Below are positions 56,850-64,000 of a stretch of DNA of 64,000 nt, in pieces. This stretch comes from Nostoc sp. UHCC 0926 (GTDB lineage: Bacteria > Cyanobacteriota > Cyanobacteriia > Cyanobacteriales > Nostocaceae). Position numbers and translations under genes: made by a program. The notes beneath the pieces were generated by a model that was not told where the DNA came from, did no database searches, and saw nothing but the letters and a program-made list of their open reading frames with translations. Position 1 is the first letter of the stretch. The number at the start of each line of letters is the position of its first letter. Location: positions 2,418,001 through 2,482,000 of the forward strand of contig NZ_CP117768.1 of NCBI RefSeq assembly GCF_028623165.1. The letters run 5' to 3'.

Positions 56850-57059
56850 AATTTTTGTAGAATGGGAGTAAGGTTATGGGATTGAGAAACCAAAAATGGC
56901 TGCGTCAATCTTTTTTATTATTGAACTTTTACCACCTTCCAGGCTAACTGATTGCTAATCTTCACTTAAGGATAATTGTAGCGACTGTTTTAAAAGTCAA
57001 GCGTAGGCGTAGCCCGCACTTGTGTACTTGATCGCGGTGCGACAAAGTTTGAAGTACTC

Positions 57060-57374
57060 CAACACGACTTTGAAGTACTCCAACACGACTTTGAAGTACC
57101 TCAACACGACTTTGAAGTACCTCAACACGACTTTGAGGTACCTCAACACGACTTTCAAGTACCTCAACACGACTTTCAAGTACCTCAACACGACTTTCAA
57201 GTACCTCAACACGACTTTCAAGTACCTCAACACGACTTTCAAGTACCTCAACACGACTTTCAAGTACCTCAACACGACTTTCAAGTACCTCAACACGACT
57301 TTCAAGTACCTCAACACGATTTTCAAGTACCTCAACACGACTTTCAAGTACTTCAACATGACTTTGAGGTATCT
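57060..57374. repeat. Tandem array, 21-bp unit, 15 copies
   Basis: The unit is CAACACGACTTTCAAGTACC plus T, with GAAGTACTC/GAGGTACCT variants at the edges. Fifteen exact 21-bp steps are seen, with a half unit before them at 57041. The central eight or so units are identical, which suggests recent expansion from the centre. It lies between the DUF433 gene and the AAA-GUN4 gene. Confidence 0.93.
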
Positions 57375-57452
57375 GTTGCTTATATAGCAGTCCTAAATCA
57401 TTTGTGAGAATTTGAGATCGTTTTAACCCCCCTGTAGTCCTGCCTTGGTAAG

Positions 57453-57608
57453 CTACGGTGTATACACAAGTCTCAAGTAGTTGATAAATCTCGGTTTTAC
57501 CCCACCCTAACCCTCCCCTTATAAAGGGGAGGGAACAACATTTTTTCTGTTTCCCCCCTTTATAAGGGGGGATTAAGGGGGGTAATTCGACTTGTGTATA
57601 CACGGTAG
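57453..57608. mobile_element. 156-bp miniature transposon with ~20-bp inverted ends and 10-bp target duplication
   Basis: The ends CTACGGTGTATACACAAGTC and GACTTGTGTATACACGGTAG are inverted copies with one mismatch. CCTTGGTAAG lies directly outside both ends (57443-57452 and 57609-57618), a clear target duplication. The interior has CCCTCCCC/GGGGAGGG and CCCCCCTTTATAAGGGGGG palindromes. A second copy of the same length is at 61238-61393. Confidence 0.85.
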
Positions 57609-57819
57609 CCTTGGTAAGGAAGAACGGCTCAGACATTGAGATCAAAAGTGCGATGCCTGCTCTGGGCTACACCATCGCCTGATATTGTAGATTGGGTTGT
57701 AGCTTGCTTCTCCTAATTGGTAAATCAAAATTTTCATGCACTTATGAAAGAAACTTCAGCCTTCAAGTAGTATATTGTGTCTTAATTGACATATCACCTG
57801 AGTATTAGCCATGTAGAGT

Positions 57820-60753
57820 ATGACTATGAACTCGCCTATTCCCCAAGATTATCAATATCAATTTGGTGGTAGTCTTCCTGCTAATGCACCTACCTACGTC
57901 ACGCGTAAGGCTGATGCAGATTTGTATCAGGCTGTGAAAGCTGGAGAGTTTTGTTTTGTCCTCAACTCTCGACAAATGGGTAAATCAAGTTTGCGTGTCC
58001 GCACAATGCAAACGTTACAGGGTGAAGGAATTGCTTGTGTATCTATTGATTTAACCGCAATTGGGACATCAGGGCTAAAGTCTGAACAATGGTATTCTGG
58101 GATTATTGATACTATTGCTGGTTCTGAAAGTTTAAACTTAGGTGAGCAGTTTGATATAGATGAGTTATGGGAAGAAAATTCCCGCTTTTCTGATGTGCAG
58201 ATTTTTGGTAAGTTTATTGACAAATTACTCAAATTAGTTTCCACACAGATTGTTATTTTTATAGATGAAATTGATAGTGTTCTCAGTTTAAAATTTCCGG
58301 TTGATGATTTTTTTGCTTTAATTCGAGCTTTCTTTAATCAAAGAGTTGATAATCCTGAATATCAACGCATTACTTTTGTGCTTTTGGGAGTCGCTACCCC
58401 TTCTGAGTTAATTCAAGATAAAAAGCGCACTCCTTTTAATATTGGAAAAGGAATTGAATTAACCGGATTTGAATTTGAAGAAGCTTTACCTTTAATCAAG
58501 GGATTCTCTGGACAAACTAGCAACCCAGAAACCGTACTAAAAGCGATTTTAGACTGGACTGGAGGACAGCCATTTTTGACTCAGAAAGTCTGTGAATTTG
58601 TCCGTAAATCTGCAACTGTAATTCCCCCAGGTAAAGAAGCTGCTTTTGTAGAGAATTTAGTCAGAGATAGAGTGATTCAGAATTGGGAATCTCAAGATGA
58701 ACCGGAACACTTTAGAACGATTCGGGATAGAATTTTAAAAAGAGATGAACAGAAAGCGGCATACTTATTAGATTTATATCAACAAGTATGGCAATCAGGC
58801 GAAATAGATATTGATAGTAGTATTGAACAAAGTGATTTACAGTTAGCGGGAATCGTTGTTAAAAAAGAGAGTACATTAAAAGTTTATAACCTAATTTATC
58901 AAACGATTTTTGACAACTTATGGATTGAGAAAAGTTTAGCTAATTTGCGTCCTTATGCAGAGAATTATCGTCAGTGGATTTTATCAATAAAACAGGATGA
59001 GTCTCGGTTATTGCGGGGGAAAGCTTTAGTAGAAGCGGAAGTTTGGGCAAAGGATAAAAGTTTAGGTTTTCAAGATTTAGAATTTTTAGCAGCTAGTCGT
59101 AAACGAGAGCGAGAAGAGGAACTAGTAGAAACAGAAATACAGGCAGAATTAGAAAGAGAAAGGAAAGAAAAGGAAGCAGCAGAAAGGGCTAGACAAATTG
59201 AAGCTGAAGCTAAACATGAAGCAGAAAGGCAATTGGTAACTGCTAGAAAAAGAATGCGTTTTGGAATAGTGGTTTTATTTATTACTTTAGGAATTACAGG
59301 TTTGTTAGCAATAGCCGCATTTATAGCTGGTAATAAAACAATAAATGAAGAACAAAAAGCTAAAAAAGCTCAAATAATAGCTCAACAAGCTGAAGATAAA
59401 TCTGCCCAAGCCACCAAACAAGTTAGTACAATAAAAAACAAAGTAGCACAGTTAAATTCTCAAATAAAACAACAGCAGCGAGAATCAGAAAAAGTCAAGC
59501 TAGAAGCAAATAATGCTCAAAAAAAAGCTGAAATAGCTAAGGCAGATTTAGTTGAAGTTCAGAATGATAAAAAGACTTTAGAATCTCAAAAAAATAAATT
59601 AACTGATGCTGCTGGAAAACTCAAAATAGAATTAAAATCCAAAGTTAAAAAATTCCAAAGCCAGTTGCAAGACATTCAAATACGAGTTAATACCAAAGAA
59701 CAAGAGTTTAAGAACACTAGCAGAAATACAAATGAAATCCAACAATCTATAGCTAAAATAAGACAACTATCAGCAGTGGCTTCTCAACTTCAACAAAAAT
59801 CGAAAATGAACGAAGCTAATAATTCTTTGAATATTGCAGGGGTTGTTTTACAGGATAAAATTCATTATTTTCAGCTAAAAGAGGCTCTATTAGATAGTGC
59901 GCTGGTTTTAGGGTATCAAAACCTAGCCGAGGAAGAAAAAAAGAATTTAAAAATTGCCGAGGAAAATTTTACTATAAGTATGCAAAAAATATCAAAAATA
60001 GAAAATAAAAATGATGAAAATTTAACTACTTTATCTACTTTAGCTTATCTTAACTATATTAAAGCTACATTAGAAGAAAATCCAAATAAAGCTTTAGCAT
60101 ATTACAAGAAAGCATTTGATAATATCCAAATTCTAAAATATCAGCTTAAAAATAATGTTGATTTGTTTAAGTTCTTGACCACAGATCTTCTCTACAATGG
60201 CAATGATGATATTATAAGTTTGCTTTATAGGCAACTGAATAAATTAGATAGCTCAAATACAGTTTATGCTCAATCTTTAAAGGAGTATTTCTTGAATGAA
60301 TTAGACTATTTGATGCAGCAAAAAAGATGGACTGACGCAAATTTTAAAAATTGGGAGTTTATTCTCTATTCAGCCGGAAGAGAAAAAGAGGGTTCTTTAA
60401 TGTTATCTGATGTAAAAAACTTCAATTGTGCTGATTTGAAACAACTAGATGCACTTTGGGTCAAGAACTCGCAGGGACATTTTGGTTACAGTATCCAGAA
60501 AAAAATATTTAGGGCTAGTGGCAATTCTCTCGATTTTGATTGGGAGAATGGAGACTTTAGAAATTGGAACCAAAAAAGATATGATGATTTTATAGAAAAA
60601 GTGGGATGGTCGAACGGGAATGTAACGGTGTTTGGTAATCGTAACGTATCAAAAAAGGGAGAATTCCCAACTCCCTTAATAAGAATAGAACAATCCTACG
60701 TTGATGCTTCGGATTTGGCGTTTCTCCTCTTTTCTGACTCATGTAAACTGTAG
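57820..60753 (+). CDS. AAA-like ATPase with membrane segment, coiled coil and C-terminal GUN4-like domain
   Basis: 977 residues. The N-terminal AAA-like domain (as in pfam AAA_35) has [20 protein letters not shown] (P-loop about 51-57) and [11 protein letters not shown] (Walker B about 145-154). A charged E/K/R-rich helix (about 425-475) leads to one membrane segment (480-504, [20 protein letters not shown]). A long K/Q-rich coiled coil follows (505-690). Residues about 826-930 resemble GUN4: [20 protein letters not shown] then YSIQKKIF and FIEKVGW. GUN4 binds porphyrins and stimulates Mg-chelatase; here it may be a ligand sensor on a STAND-like switch. An alternative ATG is two codons in. 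Confidence 0.82.
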   Translation: MTMNSPIPQDYQYQFGGSLPANAPTYVTRKADADLYQAVKAGEFCFVLNSRQMGKSSLRVRTMQTLQGEGIACVSIDLTAIGTSGLKSEQWYSGIIDTIAGSESLNLGEQFDIDELWEENSRFSDVQIFGKFIDKLLKLVSTQIVIFIDEIDSVLSLKFPVDDFFALIRAFFNQRVDNPEYQRITFVLLGVATPSELIQDKKRTPFNIGKGIELTGFEFEEALPLIKGFSGQTSNPETVLKAILDWTGGQPFLTQKVCEFVRKSATVIPPGKEAAFVENLVRDRVIQNWESQDEPEHFRTIRDRILKRDEQKAAYLLDLYQQVWQSGEIDIDSSIEQSDLQLAGIVVKKESTLKVYNLIYQTIFDNLWIEKSLANLRPYAENYRQWILSIKQDESRLLRGKALVEAEVWAKDKSLGFQDLEFLAASRKREREEELVETEIQAELERERKEKEAAERARQIEAEAKHEAERQLVTARKRMRFGIVVLFITLGITGLLAIAAFIAGNKTINEEQKAKKAQIIAQQAEDKSAQATKQVSTIKNKVAQLNSQIKQQQRESEKVKLEANNAQKKAEIAKADLVEVQNDKKTLESQKNKLTDAAGKLKIELKSKVKKFQSQLQDIQIRVNTKEQEFKNTSRNTNEIQQSIAKIRQLSAVASQLQQKSKMNEANNSLNIAGVVLQDKIHYFQLKEALLDSALVLGYQNLAEEEKKNLKIAEENFTISMQKISKIENKNDENLTTLSTLAYLNYIKATLEENPNKALAYYKKAFDNIQILKYQLKNNVDLFKFLTTDLLYNGNDDIISLLYRQLNKLDSSNTVYAQSLKEYFLNELDYLMQQKRWTDANFKNWEFILYSAGREKEGSLMLSDVKNFNCADLKQLDALWVKNSQGHFGYSIQKKIFRASGNSLDFDWENGDFRNWNQKRYDDFIEKVGWSNGNVTVFGNRNVSKKGEFPTPLIRIEQSYVDASDLAFLLFSDSCKL

Positions 60754-60878
60754 CAGATAAGGCTTTCAGAATATAGTATTGATTTGTTATAGGGACAATT
60801 TTCACAAGATAATAAGATTTTCAGAGATTCTATACCAGATACCTGGCACAATCAGTTTATCAGGCTTTGGTGGCTCGT

Positions 60879-61175
60879 TTAAATAGCCCACCATACAGGC
60901 AAAAATTGATTACTCCAAAAATAGCGTTTTTCTGTTTTCGCTTTTGGCTTGTACTTCTTACAAAAACCCCGATATTTAGCAGCACATTCATTCAAAGTTT
61001 TACCCAACGCTAAAAAAGCCGGATGCCAAGTTGTTAAACCATCATCCCCAAGTCGGTCATAGACTCCATAATTACTAAAATCATAGAAAAAGCCTTCTTG
61101 CATTCCCGCCGCTTTTGGATTGGCGTGAATATACCGCAGCGTATTCAATGCCCGTTGATAGTTACTTTTAGGACT
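60879..61175 (-). pseudogene. REP-associated tyrosine transposase, C-terminal fragment
   Basis: About 98 codons are open: NYQRALNTLRYIHANPKAAG, FFYDFSNYGVYDRLGDDGLT and WHPAFLALGKTLNECAAKYR. These match the C-terminal half of Y1-type (IS200-like) RAYT transposases of cyanobacteria. The catalytic HUH and tyrosine region upstream is missing, replaced by repeats, so it is inactive. RAYT proteins mobilise palindromic REP-like repeats, which are common in this window. Confidence 0.75.
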
Positions 61176-61237
61176 TACGCACTCACATCGACCAACCCCC
61201 TTAAAAAGGGGGCTTTAGAAGTTCCCCCCTTTTTTAG

Positions 61238-61393
61238 CTACGGTGTACACATAAGTCTGAAAATAGCTGAAGAAGACAAGTTTTACCCCACCCTAACCCT
61301 CCCCGATGTATTGGGGAGGGAACCGGAAATCTCATTTCCCCCCTTTATAAGGGGGGATTAAGGGGGGTGATACGACTTGTGTGTACACCGTAG
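61238..61393. mobile_element. Second 156-bp copy of the CTACGGTGTA miniature transposon
   Basis: The ends CTACGGTGTACACATAAGTC and GACTTGTGTGTACACCGTAG are inverted copies. The interior matches the 57453-57608 copy in layout (CCACCCTAACCCTCCCC and CCCCCCTTTATAAGGGGGGA). The length is identical. No target duplication is seen here, and another AAGGGGGTT/CCCCCTT palindrome adjoins on the left. Confidence 0.82.
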
Positions 61394-61490
61394 TCCGAGT
61401 AGTGACGTAATAGCTGTATCCTAGTTTTAAGTCGCGCTGTTACCGTGGCATAAGAAGAATTGTCATCCTCTAATTCTCCCCATAATATCT

Positions 61491-63362
61491 ATGCCCTTTA
61501 ACATTTTTTCTAAACCCCCAAAACCTGAACCCGCAGAGATGACTGGTTTAATCAAAATATCGGGATGTGACAACCCAATGCGGTGCGGAGATGTGATTTT
61601 TGTTCACGGGTTAGGTGGCCATGCACGCGGAACTTGGCATCCAGAAGAACTACGCAACGATGATAATTTCTGGTTAACGTGGCTTGCACAAGAAAGACCA
61701 GATTTAGGTATTTGGTCTTTTGGCTACAAGGCTGAAGCCTCTGAATGGAAAGGTTCAACAATGCCACTCTTTGATAGAGCTAGTAATTTACAAGAATATT
61801 TAGAAAATTCTGATATTGGAAAATACCCAATAATTTTTATTGCTCATAGTATGGGTGGATTATTAGTAAAACAAATGCTGCGTAATGCTCAGACATTTCA
61901 AAAGAAAGCAATTATTCAACAGACAAAAGGCATTGTATTTCTATCCACTCCTCACACTGGTTCTCGTCTCGCTGACATCATCGAGAAGATTGGTATTTTG
62001 GCACGAACCTCTGTTAGTGTTAATGAATTGAAAGCACATATTCCCCAACTGCGTGAACTTAACGAGTGGTATCGGCAAAATGTTGATTCCTTGGAAATTG
62101 CCACAAAAGTTTATTATGAAACGAAGCCCACTCAAGGTTTTTTAGTTGTAGACCCAGATAGCGCTAACCCAGGCATCAAAGATGTCCAACCTACCGCTAC
62201 AGATGACGACCATCTTTCTATCACCAAGCCAAAATCAACAGAGAATTTAGTCTACAAGGGGGTTAATCAGTTTATTAAGCAACAATTGCTAATTAATCTA
62301 GACATTGTTGAACAATCAACACCAAAAGTTAAACAGAACAACTCCTCAGTGATTTTTGAAAATACTGATGGTCAAGTTCCTCTTAACTCCCCTTTTTATA
62401 TCCAGCGTCCAGAGGTAGAAATTAAATGTTATGAATCCATCCTACAACCAGGGGCGTTAATCCGCATCAAAGCGCCGCAAAAGATGGGTAAAACTTCTTT
62501 AATGAGTCGCATTTTTGAGCATAGTAAGCAAAAAGGTTATCGCACAGTTTCTCTTAATTTATGGAGTAAAGAAAATTTTACCGATCTCAATAATTTTTTA
62601 CAGGCATTTTGTGCAACTCTGAGTTATGAATTAGGGCTAGAAGATAAAATAGATCAATCTTGGAAAAGACGCTTAAGCAGTCAAGTTAACTGCACTAATT
62701 ATTTAAAAGACTATTTATTAAAAAGTATTAATACTTCTCTAGTATTAGGCTTAGATGATATTGACAAAATTTTTCCTTATCCCGAAATTGCTCAAGAATT
62801 TTTTGCTTTACTCCGAGCTTGGCATGAAAAAGGTGCAAACGAAGAAATTTGGCAAAAATTGCGTTTAGTAATTGCTCATTCTCAAGAAGTATATGTTTCC
62901 TTAAATGTCAATCAATCCCCCTTTAATGTGGGTTTATCTATCGAAATCGGAGAATTCAACGCTACACAAATAAAAGAATTAGTCGAACGACATAAATTAA
63001 ATTGGTCGGATACACAAATCGGACAATTAAGGGGAATGATTGATGGTCATCCTTATTTATTAAGGACTGCCCTTTATCAAATTGCCACAGGTAATTTAAC
63101 TTTAGAACAATTTCTGAAAGTTGCTCCCACTGACGAGGGATTATTTAGAGGCTTTTTACATCCCTATCTTTCACTACTGGAAGAAGATATATTGTTAAAA
63201 GCAGCGATGAAAAAAGTGATTGAGAGTGATATTCCTGTGAAGTTAGACTCTGCACAAAGTTTTAAATTACGCAGTTTGGGGTTAATTGAATTTAAAGGAA
63301 ATGAAGTTCAATGCCTTTGTAATTTATATCGCTTTTATTTCCGAGAACGCCTAGCCGAATAA
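61491..63362 (+). CDS. Alpha/beta-hydrolase (lipase-like) fused to AAA-like STAND ATPase
   Basis: 623 residues. The N-terminal hydrolase (about 25-270) has the oxyanion motif VIFVHGLGGHARGTWH, the nucleophile elbow FIAHSMGGLLVKQML with S120, STPHTGS, and likely acid D222 and base H241 (DDDHLSI). It resembles SERAC1-type lipases. The AAA-like domain (about 300-623) has ILQPGALIRIKAPQKMGKTS (P-loop about 329-337), SLVLGLDDIDKIF (Walker B) and a winged-helix-like end. Fungal NLRs also use such lipase effectors, so this could be a self-killing immune switch in which the ATPase senses a trigger and frees the esterase. No repeat sensor domain follows, which is unusual. Function inferred. Confidence 0.84.
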   Translation: MPFNIFSKPPKPEPAEMTGLIKISGCDNPMRCGDVIFVHGLGGHARGTWHPEELRNDDNFWLTWLAQERPDLGIWSFGYKAEASEWKGSTMPLFDRASNLQEYLENSDIGKYPIIFIAHSMGGLLVKQMLRNAQTFQKKAIIQQTKGIVFLSTPHTGSRLADIIEKIGILARTSVSVNELKAHIPQLRELNEWYRQNVDSLEIATKVYYETKPTQGFLVVDPDSANPGIKDVQPTATDDDHLSITKPKSTENLVYKGVNQFIKQQLLINLDIVEQSTPKVKQNNSSVIFENTDGQVPLNSPFYIQRPEVEIKCYESILQPGALIRIKAPQKMGKTSLMSRIFEHSKQKGYRTVSLNLWSKENFTDLNNFLQAFCATLSYELGLEDKIDQSWKRRLSSQVNCTNYLKDYLLKSINTSLVLGLDDIDKIFPYPEIAQEFFALLRAWHEKGANEEIWQKLRLVIAHSQEVYVSLNVNQSPFNVGLSIEIGEFNATQIKELVERHKLNWSDTQIGQLRGMIDGHPYLLRTALYQIATGNLTLEQFLKVAPTDEGLFRGFLHPYLSLLEEDILLKAAMKKVIESDIPVKLDSAQSFKLRSLGLIEFKGNEVQCLCNLYRFYFRERLAE

Positions 63363-63421
63363 TTACACCTAGCTTGAAAGGATGAACCGTCAATATTAGG
63401 GGGAAAATGATTTGGCAAGAA

Positions 63422-63482
63422 ACGCGATAAATCGCCTTCAGGACGAAGGACTGATTATTGTAGAGGCGGCGATTTATCGCGT
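63422..63482. repeat. 61-bp inverted repeat with 15-bp arms
   Basis: ACGCGATAAATCGCC (63422-63436) and GGCGATTTATCGCGT (63468-63482) are perfect inverted copies, separated by 31 nt. The arms are related to the GACGCGATTAATCGCGTC palindrome seen in chlH and between ureF and ureG. It sits 60 bp after the lipase-AAA stop. Confidence 0.75.
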
Positions 63483-63619
63483 CTTTGCGATCAGCGAATT
63501 TTTATCAAAAAACCTTAACCGAACCGTATTGCAGTACACCCCATCATAAGTGCGTAGCCGTAAGGCTTGTCGTCAGACATCCCACTCTTGTATCTTACTG
63601 AACAATTAATCAAATAAAT

Positions 63620-63895
63620 TTAACAAAGCTTTCGTCGTCCCTTTTGGCAAGCATTACAGGAAGAAGTTTTCGGCTCAAAATCAATACAAGCGATCGCTTC
63701 CTCAGAACAAGCTTTTTTTGGGTGTACAGTACATTTGAGGCGGTAGTCGTTGGTGAAATATTCACAACCAGAGCAGGGAATTTCATGCAGGGTTTTTAAA
63801 TGAATTATCCCTTTTTTTACCGTTAACCAGACACTACCAATAAATAGAATCATTATTGTCCAACCACAGAAGGCGCACAAAATCATAGTTAACAT
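63620..63895 (-). CDS. Small cysteine-rich membrane protein of unknown function
   Basis: 91 residues. One N-terminal membrane helix (MILCAFCGWTIMILFIGSVW) precedes a soluble part with paired cysteines: IPCSGCEYFTNDYRLKCTVH, then ACSEEAIACIDFEP and SCNACQKGRRKLC. The CxxC pairs could hold zinc or an iron-sulfur centre. The pattern looks conserved rather than random, and I believe similar small proteins occur in Nostoc, but no function is known to me. The helix places the cysteine part close to the membrane. Confidence 0.72.
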   Translation of the reverse strand: MLTMILCAFCGWTIMILFIGSVWLTVKKGIIHLKTLHEIPCSGCEYFTNDYRLKCTVHPKKACSEEAIACIDFEPKTSSCNACQKGRRKLC

Positions 63896-64000
63896 TAGTT
63901 ATCCTCATAAAAATTCTAAAAAATGCCCGCAGTCCACTGCTGTTAACCGCAGGCATCAGACTTTATTTAGCTAGGGTTGAGCGAAACTTAATTAACTATT

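Overview
The window reads as chromosome of a filamentous, Nostoc/Anabaena-type cyanobacterium. The reasons are the very frequent HIP1 octamer GCGATCGC, a ChlH-type magnesium chelatase subunit, the divergent hfq/dapF pair, a cyanobacterial-style SSB, urease accessory genes, large PAS/HAMP phytochrome-era sensor kinases, and a heavy load of small palindromic and tandem repeats. No rRNA, tRNA or CRISPR array was seen. All family calls are from reading the translations; no searches were run.

Layout. 1-3.1 kb: a minus-strand SNF2-type helicase, cut by the window edge and interrupted exactly at its Walker A lysine by an intein carrying a LAGLIDADG-type endonuclease. 3.2-9 kb: a GNAT acetyltransferase, pnp, a cas6 pseudogene split by a 90-bp TA-flanked mobile element, and a cell-wall amidase. 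9-24.5 kb: a chlH-like gene with two in-frame repeat insertions, a hicBA toxin-antitoxin pair, a 21-bp tandem array, a 1661-residue poly-HAMP hybrid kinase with three receiver domains, an SDR, a 42-bp tandem array containing a nested mobile element, a small membrane methyltransferase-like protein and a Kef-type antiporter. 24.5-33 kb: a nuclease-NACHT STAND protein (probable anti-phage system), hfq/dapF, and an alkA-ada DNA alkylation repair pair separated by another 21-bp array. 33-42.4 kb: two related sensor kinases, a membrane patatin-like lipase, and ureEFG.

42.4-51 kb: an oligopeptide-type ABC ATPase, then a cassette of unlike base composition (cupin remnant, epoxide-hydrolase-like enzyme, membrane protein, cupin, SDR, NmrA-like protein, divergent LysR regulator). 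A direct repeat of about 50 bp from just upstream of the ABC gene flanks this cassette on both sides, and the far side also carries a decayed copy of part of the ABC gene. This suggests an acquired stress or catabolic island. 51-57 kb: a PIN toxin-antitoxin pair, a relE-like pseudogene, ssb, an FAD monooxygenase, a sugar-type ABC ATPase with an in-frame repeat insertion, and a DUF433/DUF5615 pair. 57-64 kb: the longest 21-bp array, two 156-bp copies of one mobile element (one with a clear 10-bp target duplication), and two AAA-like STAND-type proteins, one ending in a GUN4-like domain and one beginning with a lipase domain.

Themes. (1) Defence and conflict genes: nuclease-NACHT, lipase-AAA, AAA-GUN4, several toxin-antitoxin pairs and a dead cas6. 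(2) Very active small repeats: five tandem arrays with unrelated units but the same 21-bp (or 42-bp) period, several miniature transposons, and repeats that have entered reading frames without breaking them (chlH, a histidine kinase, an ABC ATPase).
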